DNA from: Thermaerobacter sp. PB12/4term
Lineage (GTDB): Bacteria > Bacillota > Sulfobacillia > Thermaerobacterales > Thermaerobacteraceae
Direction: 5' to 3'
Length of the DNA stretch: 64,000 bases
Assembly: GCF_003403315.2 (NCBI RefSeq)
Contig: NZ_CP048407.1
Span: forward strand, 1,674,001-1,738,000
The first letter of the stretch is position 1. Every line of letters begins with the position of its first letter. Below, piece by piece: positions 1 through 8,410 of this stretch. The notes below the pieces were generated by a model. That model saw only the letters and a program-made list of their open reading frames with translations. It searched no databases and was not told the origin of the DNA. The position numbers were made by a program, and so were the translations under genes.

Positions 1-872
1 CCCTCCAGGCCCGCAGGAGCACCGGCGGCGCCTGCAGCGGCCTGCCGCATCATCACGCCGGGTCCGGCCACCTCCAGGGCGTGGGGCTCCAGCGGCGAGC
101 GGTAGACGGCCGCCAGGGCCGCCGCCGCTTCCTCCGCCGAGGGGAAGGCGAAGCAGGCCGTGGCGAAGGCCTCGGGCCGCGGGAACACCTTGAAGGTGAG
201 CTCCGCCAGGATGCCGAAACGCCCCAGGCTGCCGCACAGGAACTTGGGGAGGTCGTAGCCGGCGGCGTTCTTCACCACCCGCCCGCCGCCGCGGGCCACC
301 TGGCCCCGGCCGTCCACCAGGGTCACGCCGAGCACGAAGTCCCGCACGCCGCCGTAGCGCATCCGGCAGGGACCCGAAACGCCCGTGGCCACGGTCCCGC
401 CCAGGGTCGCTCCCGCGCGCACCAGCAGCGGGTCGAAGGGCAGGTATTGGCCGTGCCGGGCCAGAAGCACCTCGAGCACCGCCACCCGCGTTCCCGCGCG
501 GGCCGTGACGGTCAACTCGGCCGGGTCGTAGTCCACCACCCCCGCCAGGCCCGTGGTGTCGACCACCAGGACGCCCGCGGGGTCCCGGCCGCCTTCCGGG
601 CTCTGGTGCCGGTCGCCGGCCGGGCCGCCGAGCCCCTGCGCAGCCCGGACCGGCAGCCCGGCCGGACCTGGGGCCTCGGGGCCTGGGAAGGCGGGCAACC
701 CGGGCGAGCTCTGGTCCTCGTCAGCTGAAAACGCCGGCTGGCCAGCCTTGGTCCCGCCGCCCCGGGGGAACACCCGGGCCGCCTCCCGCACCAGGGCCGC
801 CAGCTCCTCCAGGGTGGACGGCCGCGCCACCGGCCCGCCCGCAGGCGCCGCAGCGGGAAGGGGCTCGCTCAC
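1..872 (-). CDS. glcE: Glycolate oxidase FAD-binding subunit GlcE-like (3' end outside window)
   Basis: This is an FAD-linked oxidase subunit that would partner GlcD in oxidising glycolate or a related 2-hydroxyacid. The minus strand reads open from a GTG at 872 to the window edge, so about 290 residues are visible and the C-terminus is missing. The frame contains the FAD-binding PP-loop region with [11 protein letters not shown] and a following GVTLVDGRG segment, both typical of GlcE. The N-terminal 90 residues include a Pro/Gly-rich spacer that is not conserved in the family. The GTG start overlaps the glcD stop as GTGA, so the two subunits are translationally coupled. The substrate is inferred from family and neighbour only. 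Confidence 0.85.
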   Translation of the reverse strand, partial: MSEPLPAAAPAGGPVARPSTLEELAALVREAARVFPRGGGTKAGQPAFSADEDQSSPGLPAFPGPEAPGPAGLPVRAAQGLGGPAGDRHQSPEGGRDPAGVLVVDTTGLAGVVDYDPAELTVTARAGTRVAVLEVLLARHGQYLPFDPLLVRAGATLGGTVATGVSGPCRMRYGGVRDFVLGVTLVDGRGQVARGGGRVVKNAAGYDLPKFLCGSLGRFGILAELTFKVFPRPEAFATACFAFPSAEEAAAALAAVYRSPLEPHALEVAGPGVMMRQAAAGAAGAPAGLE

Positions 873-2401
873 CGAACATCCCTCCCCCGGCCCGCCGGCC
901 CGGGCACCGCCGGCGGCTCGACCAGGGGCCCTGCCCCCGCCGGCACCGCCACCCCCGCCTGCCCCCAGGCCGCCGGCTCTCCCGCCGGGATGTCGACCGG
1001 CGGAGCCGGCTCGTCGGGAAAGACCTTGCCCCGGTTGGCCAGTTCCAGGGGATCGAAGGTGCGGCGAATGCGGCGCATCAGGTCCAGGGTCACGGGGTCG
1101 AACAGGCGGGGCAGGAAGCGGCGCTTCTCCAGCCCCACCCCGTGCTCGCCGGTGATGGAGCCGCCCAGCTCGATGCAGGTCTCGATAATGGCCGCCGCCA
1201 GCTCCTCGGCCCGCTCCACGGTCTCGGGGGAGCGGTCGTCGAAGAGGATCAAGGGGTGGAGGTTGCCGTCGCCGGCATGGAAGACGTTGGCCACCCGGAA
1301 GCCGTGGTGGGCGGCCAGCTCCTCGATCCGGGCCAGGGCCTCGCCCAGGCGGGTGCGGGGCACCACGCCGTCCTGCACCAGGTAGCCCAGGCTGATGTGG
1401 CCGACGGCGGAGAAGGCACTCTTGCGCCCCTTCCAGAGGCGCTGCCGCTCGGCTTCGTCCTCGGCCAGCCGCACTTCCGTCGGCCCGGACGCGGCGATGA
1501 CCTCCATGAGGCGGCGGAAGTCGGCCTCCACCTCGCCGGCCGGCCCGTCCAGCTCCACGATCAGCAGGGCGCCGGCCTGGCGGGGGTAGCCGGCGCCCAC
1601 CGCCGCCTCGGCCGCGTCCATGGCCAGCCGGTCCATGATCTCCATGGCGGCGGGCAGCAGCCCCGCCTTCACCACGGCACTGACGGCGTCGCCCGCCTGG
1701 TCCAGGCGGCGGTACGCGGCCAGCACCGTGCGCACCGCTTCCGGCCGCGGCAGCAGCCGGACCGTCACCTCCACCACCACCCCGAACTGGCCCTCGGCGC
1801 CGGTGAACAGCCCCGGCAGGTCGGGACCGGCCACGTCCAGGCTGCTGCCGCCGATGGTCACCGTCTCGCCGGTAGCCAGCACCACCTTCATGCCCAGCAC
1901 GTGGTTGGCGGTCATGCCGTACTTCAGGCAGTGGGCCCCGCCGGAATTGAAGGACACGTTGCCGCCGATGGTGCAGATCACCTGGCTGGAGGGATCGGGG
2001 GCGTAGTAGAGGCCGTAGGGTGCGGCGGCCCGGCTGATCTGCAGGTTGACCACGCCGGGTTCCACCACCGCCAGGCGGTCGGCGGGATCCAGGTGGAGGA
2101 TGCGGTTCATCCGGTTCAGGGCGATGACGATCCCGCCGGGGACGGGCACGGCACCCCCCGAGAGGCTGGTGCCGCTGCCCCGGGCCACGAAGGGAACGCC
2201 GTAATCCCGGCAGAGGCGCACCGTGGCTTCCACCTGCTCCCGCCGGGTGGGCAGGACCACCGCCACCGGCCGGGCCCGGAACACCGTCAGGCCGTCGCAC
2301 TCATACGCCGCCAGCTGGGCCGGATCGGTATGCAGCGACCCCGGCGGGTAGATCCGGCTCAGGGCCGTGAGAAAGGAGCCCTTCTCCGCCTCCGCCGCCA
2401 T
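869..2401 (-). CDS. glcD: Glycolate oxidase subunit GlcD (FAD-linked oxidase)
   Basis: This 510-residue flavoprotein oxidises glycolate or D-lactate-type 2-hydroxyacids. The N-terminal FAD_binding_4 domain has the PP-loop [10 protein letters not shown] near residue 90 and [11 protein letters not shown] further on. The C-terminal FAD-oxidase domain has [11 protein letters not shown] and [10 protein letters not shown]. The length fits GlcD (about 480-500) plus a Pro/Gly-rich tail of about 40 residues. I chose the ATG at 2401 because a GGGGGGA Shine-Dalgarno lies 5 nt upstream; an in-frame ATG at 2437 is possible but has a weaker site. Its TGA overlaps the GTG of glcE. No Fe-S subunit glcF is visible; it may lie beyond the window edge. 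Confidence 0.92.
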   Translation of the reverse strand: MAAEAEKGSFLTALSRIYPPGSLHTDPAQLAAYECDGLTVFRARPVAVVLPTRREQVEATVRLCRDYGVPFVARGSGTSLSGGAVPVPGGIVIALNRMNRILHLDPADRLAVVEPGVVNLQISRAAAPYGLYYAPDPSSQVICTIGGNVSFNSGGAHCLKYGMTANHVLGMKVVLATGETVTIGGSSLDVAGPDLPGLFTGAEGQFGVVVEVTVRLLPRPEAVRTVLAAYRRLDQAGDAVSAVVKAGLLPAAMEIMDRLAMDAAEAAVGAGYPRQAGALLIVELDGPAGEVEADFRRLMEVIAASGPTEVRLAEDEAERQRLWKGRKSAFSAVGHISLGYLVQDGVVPRTRLGEALARIEELAAHHGFRVANVFHAGDGNLHPLILFDDRSPETVERAEELAAAIIETCIELGGSITGEHGVGLEKRRFLPRLFDPVTLDLMRRIRRTFDPLELANRGKVFPDEPAPPVDIPAGEPAAWGQAGVAVPAGAGPLVEPPAVPGPAGRGRDVR

Positions 2402-2548
2402 GGCGATCCCCCCGCTTGCTGCCCCAGTGCCGATCATGGGGCCTTGGGCCCCGCCTCACCCTGCCGTCATGACGGGATGTCCGGACCGGATTCCGGATTC
2501 TTGCGCGGGAAGGTACTGGGATTCTTATTCACGACGCGCAGCCAAGTT

Positions 2549-2580
2549 CCTGGTTCCGTGAGCCGCCGGTAGGAACCAGG
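2549..2580. promoter_or_regulatory. 9-bp inverted repeat in the glcD / PAP2-GDPD divergent region
   Basis: CCTGGTTCC (2549-2557) is repeated as GGAACCAGG (2572-2580) with a 14-nt gap. It lies between two divergent genes, about 64 nt before the GTG of the PAP2-GDPD gene. It could be a repressor operator or a 5'-UTR hairpin. I could not place a convincing sigma-A promoter on either strand here. Confidence 0.35.
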
Positions 2581-2643
2581 TCCGGCGGGCGCGAAATGTG
2601 CCCCATCCTACCCAAACCGTTGCGCCGGAACGGAGGCGGTGCG

Positions 2644-4482
2644 GTGTTCGACGGCAGCGGGGTCCTCTGGTTCCAGCAGGCGGCCCACCCGGTGCTGGAC
2701 GCCGTGGCCCGGATCTTCACCTACCTGGGCAGCGAGTACTTCTACATGCTGATCCTGCCGCTGTGGTACTGGTGCGCCGACCGGCGGCGCGGCCACCAGC
2801 TGGCGTTCCTGTTCCTGGTTTCCATGTGGCTGAACGGCCTGCTCAAGGACGTGGCGAACATGCCCCGCCCGTCGGCCCTGCTGGACGGGGTGCAGGTGCT
2901 GGTGCGGGAGAGCAGCAACGGCTTCCCGTCAGGCCACGCCCAGGGTGCCATGACGGTGTTCGGGTACCTGTTCGCGGAATACCCGGTGGGCTGGTGGCGG
3001 GCCCTCTGCGCGGTGCTCATCGTGCTCATCGCCTTCTCGCGGCCGTACCTGGGCGTGCACTACCTTGGCGACACCCTGGGCGGGCTGCTGATCGGCCTGG
3101 CGGTGCTCGTCCTTTTCCGGTGGGGCTTCGCCCGAGGCCTGGGGGGAGCCTGGCCCCGGCGACGAAAGCTCCTGCTGGCGCTGGTGGTGCCTGTGATCCT
3201 GTTGCCCCTCTACGGCGAGCCCGTCGCCTACCAGACCCTGGGTTTCCTCATGGGCTTTTGGGCCGGCGACCTCTACGCCATGCAGGCCCTGCCCTACTCC
3301 ACGCCGGCGCGGCCTGCCCTGGCCGCAGCCCGCCTGGGCGTGGGGCTGGCGGGGTTTGCCGTCCTCTACGTCCTGCATGGCGCGGTGATTCCCAACGGGC
3401 TGCCGGAACTGCCGGGCTATGCGCTGCTGGGCCTGTGGGTCACGGCGGGGGCGCCGTGGCTCTTCCGGCGGCTGGGCCTGGCCGGAGGAGGGCCCGGAAC
3501 GGCTGGCGAGACGCCCGCGGCGGAGGGCCTGGTGGTGCCCGGTGGAACCGGGTCCGCCGCCCTGGCGGCGCCGGTTCGTCCCCTGCTGCGGCTGGCGGCA
3601 GGGTTCCTGGCCGCCACCGCGCTGGGTGCCGCCCTGGCTCAGCCTCCCGTGGACCGGGCCCAATACGGCCCCATGGCGGGAGAGCCGGCCCGCCGGCCGG
3701 TGCCCCTGGTCATCGCCCACCGCGGCGGCGACCAGCGGCCGGAAAACACCCTGGAGAGCTTCCGGTACGCGGCCTCCCTGGGCGCGGATTGGATCGAGCT
3801 GGACGTCCACCGCATCCGCGACGGGTCGCTGGTCGTCCTCCACGACGAGACGGTGGACCGGACCACCGGCGGCAGCGGGAACGTCCACGCCATGACGCTG
3901 GCCGAGGTCAAGGCGCTGGACGCCGGGTACTGGTGGACCCCCGACGGGGGCCGGACCTACCCCTACCGCGGTCGCGGCCTGACCGTCCCCACGCTGGAAG
4001 AGGTCCTTCAGGCCCTGCCCGGCCAGCGGCTGCTCCTCGAGCTCAAGGACGACGACCTGCAGCTGGCCGAGGCGGTGGCCCGGGTTCTGGAGGCACACGG
4101 CGCCACGGACCGGGTCATGGTGGCCTCCTTCCACGACCGGACCCTCCAGCACTTCCGCCGGGTGGCTCCTCATGTTCCCACCAGCCTGGCCAGCGGCGAA
4201 GCCCTGCGCTTCGTCATCCTGCAGCGGCTGGGGCTTACGCCCTACCACCGGCCGGCGGGCATCGCCCTGCAGGTGCCCGAATACCACGGGATGCTCAGGG
4301 TCTTCTCCGGGGGCCTGGTGCGACTCGCCCACGACCGCGGGGTCGAAGTCCACACGTGGACCGTCAACGACCCGCGCAAGATGGAGCAGATGTTCCTGGC
4401 CGGGGTCGACGGCATCGTCACCGACCGGCCCGATCTGGCCCTCCGGGTCCGGGCCAGCCTGTTCCCCCCCTCCCACCGGTAG
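2644..4482 (+). CDS. PAP2 phosphatase - glycerophosphodiester phosphodiesterase fusion
   Basis: This 612-residue protein joins two lipid-metabolism domains. The N-terminal 200 residues are a membrane PAP2 phosphatase with its three signatures: KDVANMPRP, SGHAQGA and RPYLGVHYLGD. Several hydrophobic segments follow to about residue 340. Residues 350-612 form a GDPD domain with IAHRGGDQRPENT, ELDVHRIRDG and LVVLHDETVDRTT, ending in VDGIVTDRPD. The combination suggests removal of phosphate from lipid phosphates plus hydrolysis of glycerophosphodiesters at the membrane. I chose the GTG at 2644 because GGAGG lies 7 nt upstream; an in-frame ATG at 2596 lacks a good site. The substrates are inferred; the domain assignments are firm. 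Confidence 0.9.
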   Translation: MFDGSGVLWFQQAAHPVLDAVARIFTYLGSEYFYMLILPLWYWCADRRRGHQLAFLFLVSMWLNGLLKDVANMPRPSALLDGVQVLVRESSNGFPSGHAQGAMTVFGYLFAEYPVGWWRALCAVLIVLIAFSRPYLGVHYLGDTLGGLLIGLAVLVLFRWGFARGLGGAWPRRRKLLLALVVPVILLPLYGEPVAYQTLGFLMGFWAGDLYAMQALPYSTPARPALAAARLGVGLAGFAVLYVLHGAVIPNGLPELPGYALLGLWVTAGAPWLFRRLGLAGGGPGTAGETPAAEGLVVPGGTGSAALAAPVRPLLRLAAGFLAATALGAALAQPPVDRAQYGPMAGEPARRPVPLVIAHRGGDQRPENTLESFRYAASLGADWIELDVHRIRDGSLVVLHDETVDRTTGGSGNVHAMTLAEVKALDAGYWWTPDGGRTYPYRGRGLTVPTLEEVLQALPGQRLLLELKDDDLQLAEAVARVLEAHGATDRVMVASFHDRTLQHFRRVAPHVPTSLASGEALRFVILQRLGLTPYHRPAGIALQVPEYHGMLRVFSGGLVRLAHDRGVEVHTWTVNDPRKMEQMFLAGVDGIVTDRPDLALRVRASLFPPSHR

Positions 4483-4565
4483 AGCTTCCGGCGGGGCGCG
4501 GCGGCCGGGCCGGGCATCCAGGGTTCGGGACCGGATCCGGTGCAGCCGGGGGTCCGGGGTGCCGG

Positions 4566-4592
4566 CAGGGGCCGGCTCCGCGCCGGCCCCTG
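4566..4592 (+). terminator. Perfect 11-bp hairpin after PAP2-GDPD gene
   Basis: CAGGGGCCGGC pairs with GCCGGCCCCTG around a TCCGC loop, 83 nt after the PAP2-GDPD stop. No U-run follows, so this is either a weak terminator or an mRNA 3'-end structure. The rest of the 4483-4741 gap shows nothing recognisable apart from the ribosome site of the next gene. Confidence 0.4.
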
Positions 4593-4741
4593 CAACGCCG
4601 CTCCTTTGCGCGCCCTATCGCGGTGAAGGGGCGGCCTGGTGCAAGGGGGTGGTCCGGGCGGGCGCACCCCGCGGGGGCAACCGGCCGGTGGCGGGCCGCC
4701 GGTGGCAGGCCACCCCCGGTGCGGCGAAAGGAGTGACGCGG

Positions 4742-5920
4742 ATGAGCAGCCTTCCCTCATCCCAGGGGAACTTCGGCCTGCAGGCCCAGGTGGAGATCTA
4801 CCTGTCGGCAGGGCAGGCCCAGCGGCTTCCGGTGAGCGTCGACCGGTGGCGGGAACAGGCCCGGGCCGTGCTGTCCGACGGGCCCTGGTGGTACGTGGAG
4901 GGCGGTGCGGGAAGCGGGGCCACCATGGCCGCCAACCGCCAGGCCTTCGACCGCTGGCGCCTGCGCCCGCGGATGCTGCGGGACGTGGCCCAGCGGGACC
5001 TGTCCACCGAACTCCTGGGCCGGCGCCTGCCGGCGCCGGTGCTGCTGGCACCCGTGGGCGTGCTCTCGGTGGTCCACGGCGAGGCGGAGCGGGCGCCCGC
5101 CCGGGCTGCGGCAAGGTTGGGCCTTCCCTTCATCGCCAGCACGGTCTCTTCCGTGACCCTGGAGGGCATCGCCGAGGCCATGGGCGACGGGCCGCGCTGG
5201 TTCCAGCTCTACCCGGCCCGGGACCGGGAGATCATGGCCAGCCTGATCCGGCGGGCCGAAGCTGCGGGCTACGAGGCGCTGGTGGTCACCGTCGACACCA
5301 CCATGCTGGGCTGGCGGGAGCACGACCTGGAGAACGCCTACCTCCCCTTCCTGCTGGGGGAGGGGATCGCCAATTACCTGTCGGACCCGGCCTTCCGGGC
5401 CCGCCTGCCCCGGCCGCCGGAAGAGGACCGGGAGGGGGCCATCCTGCAGTTCCTCCAGGTCTTCGTCAACCCGTCCTTCACCTGGGACGAGCTGGCCTTC
5501 ATTCGGAGCCAGAGCCGCCTGCCGGTCCTCGTCAAGGGGATCACCCACCCCGGCGACGCCCGCCAGGCGGTGGAGTGCGGGGTGCAGGGAATCATCGTCT
5601 CCAACCACGGCGGCCGGCAGGTGGATGGGGCCGTGGCCGCCCTGGACGCCCTGCCCGAGGTGGTGGAGGCGGTGGCCGGCCGGGTTCCCGTCCTGTTCGA
5701 CAGCGGCATCCGGCGCGGGGCGGACGTCCTCAAGGCCCTGGCCCTGGGGGCCCGGGCGGTGCTGGTCGGCCGGCCCTACGTCTATGCCCTGGCCGCCGCC
5801 GGGGAAGCGGGGGTGGCCCGGCTGCTGCGGCACCTGCTGGCCGATCTGGACCTGACCATGGGCCTTTGCGGCGTCCGCTCCGTGGCCGAGATCGACGGGA
5901 GCCTGGTAACCCGGGTGTGA
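4742..5920 (+). CDS. FMN-dependent alpha-hydroxyacid oxidase (lactate 2-monooxygenase-like)
   Basis: This 392-residue soluble TIM-barrel flavoenzyme would oxidise L-lactate or another L-2-hydroxyacid. The family's catalytic and FMN-binding blocks are present: LVKGITHPGDA with the FMN lysine, SNHGGRQVDGA with the catalytic His and substrate Arg, and DSGIRRGADVLKALALGA near the C-terminus. The N-terminal NFGLQAQVEIYL segment resembles the lactate 2-monooxygenase branch more than LldD or glycolate oxidase. The ATG at 4742 has an AAAGGAGTGA site 5 nt upstream. It stands alone in the + direction, but with glcDE nearby it adds to a local hydroxyacid-oxidation theme. Substrate choice is inference. 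Confidence 0.9.
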   Translation: MSSLPSSQGNFGLQAQVEIYLSAGQAQRLPVSVDRWREQARAVLSDGPWWYVEGGAGSGATMAANRQAFDRWRLRPRMLRDVAQRDLSTELLGRRLPAPVLLAPVGVLSVVHGEAERAPARAAARLGLPFIASTVSSVTLEGIAEAMGDGPRWFQLYPARDREIMASLIRRAEAAGYEALVVTVDTTMLGWREHDLENAYLPFLLGEGIANYLSDPAFRARLPRPPEEDREGAILQFLQVFVNPSFTWDELAFIRSQSRLPVLVKGITHPGDARQAVECGVQGIIVSNHGGRQVDGAVAALDALPEVVEAVAGRVPVLFDSGIRRGADVLKALALGARAVLVGRPYVYALAAAGEAGVARLLRHLLADLDLTMGLCGVRSVAEIDGSLVTRV

Positions 5921-5954
5921 CGAAAACCGGCCGGGTGCCGCGTCCGGCCACGCC

Positions 5955-5991
5955 CCGGCCCCGAAAGGGGCCGGCGGGGAGCGACCCCGCC
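5955..5991 (+). terminator. Tandem hairpins after the hydroxyacid oxidase gene
   Basis: CCGGCCCC-GAAA-GGGGCCGG (5955-5974) is an 8-bp stem with a GNRA-type tetraloop. It overlaps a second stem, GGCGGGG / CCCCGCC (5973-5991). Both lie 35 nt after the stop between convergent genes. There is no clear U-run. Confidence 0.5.
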
Positions 5992-6197
5992 GGCCCGGGA
6001 CCGGTCCTGGGCACGGCAGGCGGTGCGGCCGGCGCAGGCAGGGTCTGAAGGCATCGGGACGCGACCTTGCCGGCCCTCGGCCAGCCCAGGACATGCATGC
6101 GCGCCCCGCCGGCCCAGGGACGGCCAAGGGCCCGCCGGGTCCCGCTCCGCCACCGCCGGACAGCCCGGCGACCACGGGTCACCCGGATGGTGCCCGG

Positions 6198-7097
6198 CTA
6201 CCCTCGGGCCCGCCCCGGCGCACCGGTGCCCTGACCCGCGCTACGGCTCAGCATGCGGCGGACGGTGGCCAGGACCAGGCGGTCCCGCAGCCCTGCGGGC
6301 AGCCACCGGAGCAGGCGCACCTCCCGGGCCCGCTCCGGGGCGGCCACCAGGTAGCGGGCCCGGGGGCGGGCGGCCGTCAGCGCGTGGACGACCGCCCGGG
6401 CCACGGCCTCCGGCGGCAGGCCATGGCGGGCGTTGCGCTGGGCAACCCGGGTCATGGCAGCCACCGCCGCAGGGTAGACCGCTTCCGTGCCGGGCGGAGG
6501 CGGCAGCAGGTAGCCCTGGGCCGCCTCCGCCGACCGGGTCCAGATGGGCGTCACCACCGAGCCGGGTTCGATGATGCTCACCGCGATGCCCCAGGGGGCC
6601 AGCTCGATGCGCAGGGCGTCGGCCAGGGCCTCCAGGGCGAACTTGGAGGCGGAATAAGGACCCATGAAGGGCAGGGACACCAGGCCGGACACGGAGCCCA
6701 TGAGCACGATCCGGCCGCGCCCCTGCCGCAGGGCCGGGAGCAGGGCCCGGGTGACGGCCACCACGCCGACCACGTTGACCTCGAGCTGCTGGCGCCAGAC
6801 GGCCTCGGGGATCAGCTCCACCGGGCCGGCGGCGGCGATGCCGGCATTGTTGACCAGCCCCTGGAGACCCCTTTCGCCGGCGCGGCGCCGGACGGTCTCG
6901 GCCGCGGCCCGCACCCGTCCTTCGTCGGTCACGTCGAGGAGCAGCGGCTCCACCGCCGGCCCACCCGCCTCCCGCAGGGCCTCGCCGTCTTCCGGGCGGC
7001 GGACGCCGGCCAGCACCGTCCACCCGGCGCGGGCCAGGGCCAGGGCGCTGGCCCGCCCGATGCCGCTGCCCGCACCCGTGATCAGCACCAAGGGCAT
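6198..7097 (-). CDS. Short-chain dehydrogenase/reductase
   Basis: This 299-residue NAD(P)-dependent oxidoreductase has the classical SDR layout: cofactor motif TGAGSGIG at the N-terminus, NNAG near residue 83, a catalytic Ser in GSVSGL and the YSASK active-site motif near residue 150. A C-terminal extension of about 60 residues goes beyond the core fold. The ATG at 7097 follows an AGGAGGA site. It lies 116 bp downstream of the molybdenum hydroxylase genes and may be cotranscribed with them. The substrate cannot be read from sequence. Confidence 0.88.
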   Translation of the reverse strand: MPLVLITGAGSGIGRASALALARAGWTVLAGVRRPEDGEALREAGGPAVEPLLLDVTDEGRVRAAAETVRRRAGERGLQGLVNNAGIAAAGPVELIPEAVWRQQLEVNVVGVVAVTRALLPALRQGRGRIVLMGSVSGLVSLPFMGPYSASKFALEALADALRIELAPWGIAVSIIEPGSVVTPIWTRSAEAAQGYLLPPPPGTEAVYPAAVAAMTRVAQRNARHGLPPEAVARAVVHALTAARPRARYLVAAPERAREVRLLRWLPAGLRDRLVLATVRRMLSRSAGQGTGAPGRARG

Positions 7098-7213
7098 CCC
7101 CGTTCCTCCTCTGCCCACCCGGCGTGCCGCGGCCTCGGGCCCGCGCCATCCGGGCCCCCGCGCCATCCGGAGCCGCAACTTGCCAGGTGTCGCACCCTGC
7201 CGGGAGCGGAAAC

Positions 7214-8410
7214 CTACCGGGCCACCGCCCGGGCACCGGCCCTTTCCTCCGCCAGCTCCAGCAGGGTATCGGCCACCAGCGCCCGGATCAGCTCGACCTT
7301 GTACTCGCTGCCCGGCAGGGGACGGGCGCCTTCCACGGCCAGGGCGCCCGCCTGCCGGGCCGCCTCCGGATCCAGCCGCCGCCCCTCCAGCCAGGCCTCC
7401 ACATTCTCCAGCCGCCAGGGCTTGAGGGCGACCCCGCCCAGCGCCAGCCGGGCCGCCTGGACCCTCGGCGCGGTCCCCGGTTCACCGCCTTCGTCCCAGC
7501 GGATGGAGGCCGCCAGGCTCACCAGGGCAAACTGCCAGGCCCGCCGGTCGGTGAGCTTCCGGTAGGCGCTGGTCCACTCAGCTCCGCCACCGGTCGCCGG
7601 CAGGTCGATGGCCACCACCAGTTCTTCCGGTTCCCGGACCGTGAGGGCCGGCCGCCCGGCCGGCATCCGCCCCGTGAAGTACTCCCCGGCGGGCACCCGC
7701 CGGCGGCCAATCCCGCCCGCCTGCCACCGGGCCAGCTCCACCTCGGCCCCCAGGGCTACCAGGGCCACGGCGGGGTCCGAGGGGTGAACGGCCCCGCATC
7801 CTGCCCCGTCTTCGCCCGGACCGTGGCCGAAGACCGCCTGGAACGGACCCGAGGCACCGGGAGCGGCACAGGTGCAGTGGTCGTCCCCCGCCAGCCGGCA
7901 GGGCAGGCCGGTGCGGAAGTACCAGCAGCGCACCTGCTGCTCCAGGTTCCCTCCCAGGGTGGCCCGGTTGCGCAGGGCCGGCGTGGCCGAGGCGGCCGCC
8001 GCCTGGGCCAGGGCCCGGTAGGGTCCGGGCAGGGCACCCGGCCGGGCCAGGTCGGCCAGGGTGGTCAGGGCGCCGATGCGCCACCGCCCGTCGTCCAAGG
8101 GCCCCATGCCGCGGAGGCCGCCGATCCGGCGGATGTCCAGCAGCCACCGGGGCCGCGCCCGGCCCTGGTGCATCAGGGTGAGGAGGTCCGTCCCCCCGGC
8201 CAGGGCCACCGGCCGCTCGCCCTGGTGGGCAGCGGCCAGGGCCTTGAGGGCGTCCTCCAGGGTCACCGCCCGGCCATAGGCCGGGCCGGCCGCCGGCAGG
8301 TGCCCCTCGTCCCGGCGGGATCCTTCCGCCGATGCCGCCGGCGAGGCCGGCGGCGCCGCGCCACCGCTCGCAGCAGCGGAATTCCGTTCCTCTCCCCAGC
8401 GCTCTGTCAC
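7214..8410 (-). CDS. Molybdenum hydroxylase FAD subunit (PaoB/YagS-like, probable extra [4Fe-4S])
   Basis: This 398-residue medium subunit of a xanthine-dehydrogenase-type enzyme passes electrons through FAD. FAD motifs AGGTDLL and ATLGGN are present. Right after TLGGN is an insertion rich in Cys (QQVRCWYF, LPCRL, DDHCTC and later GCGAVHPSD). This matches the place where E. coli PaoB (YagS) holds an additional [4Fe-4S] cluster, so the same cofactor is likely here by homology. The first 45 residues are a non-conserved Ala/Ser/Gly stretch. The GTG start overlaps the large-subunit stop as GTGA and follows an AGGTGAT site, so translation is coupled. Confidence 0.88.
   Translation of the reverse strand: MTERWGEERNSAAASGGAAPPASPAASAEGSRRDEGHLPAAGPAYGRAVTLEDALKALAAAHQGERPVALAGGTDLLTLMHQGRARPRWLLDIRRIGGLRGMGPLDDGRWRIGALTTLADLARPGALPGPYRALAQAAAASATPALRNRATLGGNLEQQVRCWYFRTGLPCRLAGDDHCTCAAPGASGPFQAVFGHGPGEDGAGCGAVHPSDPAVALVALGAEVELARWQAGGIGRRRVPAGEYFTGRMPAGRPALTVREPEELVVAIDLPATGGGAEWTSAYRKLTDRRAWQFALVSLAASIRWDEGGEPGTAPRVQAARLALGGVALKPWRLENVEAWLEGRRLDPEAARQAGALAVEGARPLPGSEYKVELIRALVADTLLELAEERAGARAVAR

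Noticed and set aside
1142-2572. Long + strand open frame opposite glcD
   Set aside because: It lies antisense to a gene with clear GlcD motifs; its Gly/His/Ala-rich translation has no domain and reflects high G+C.
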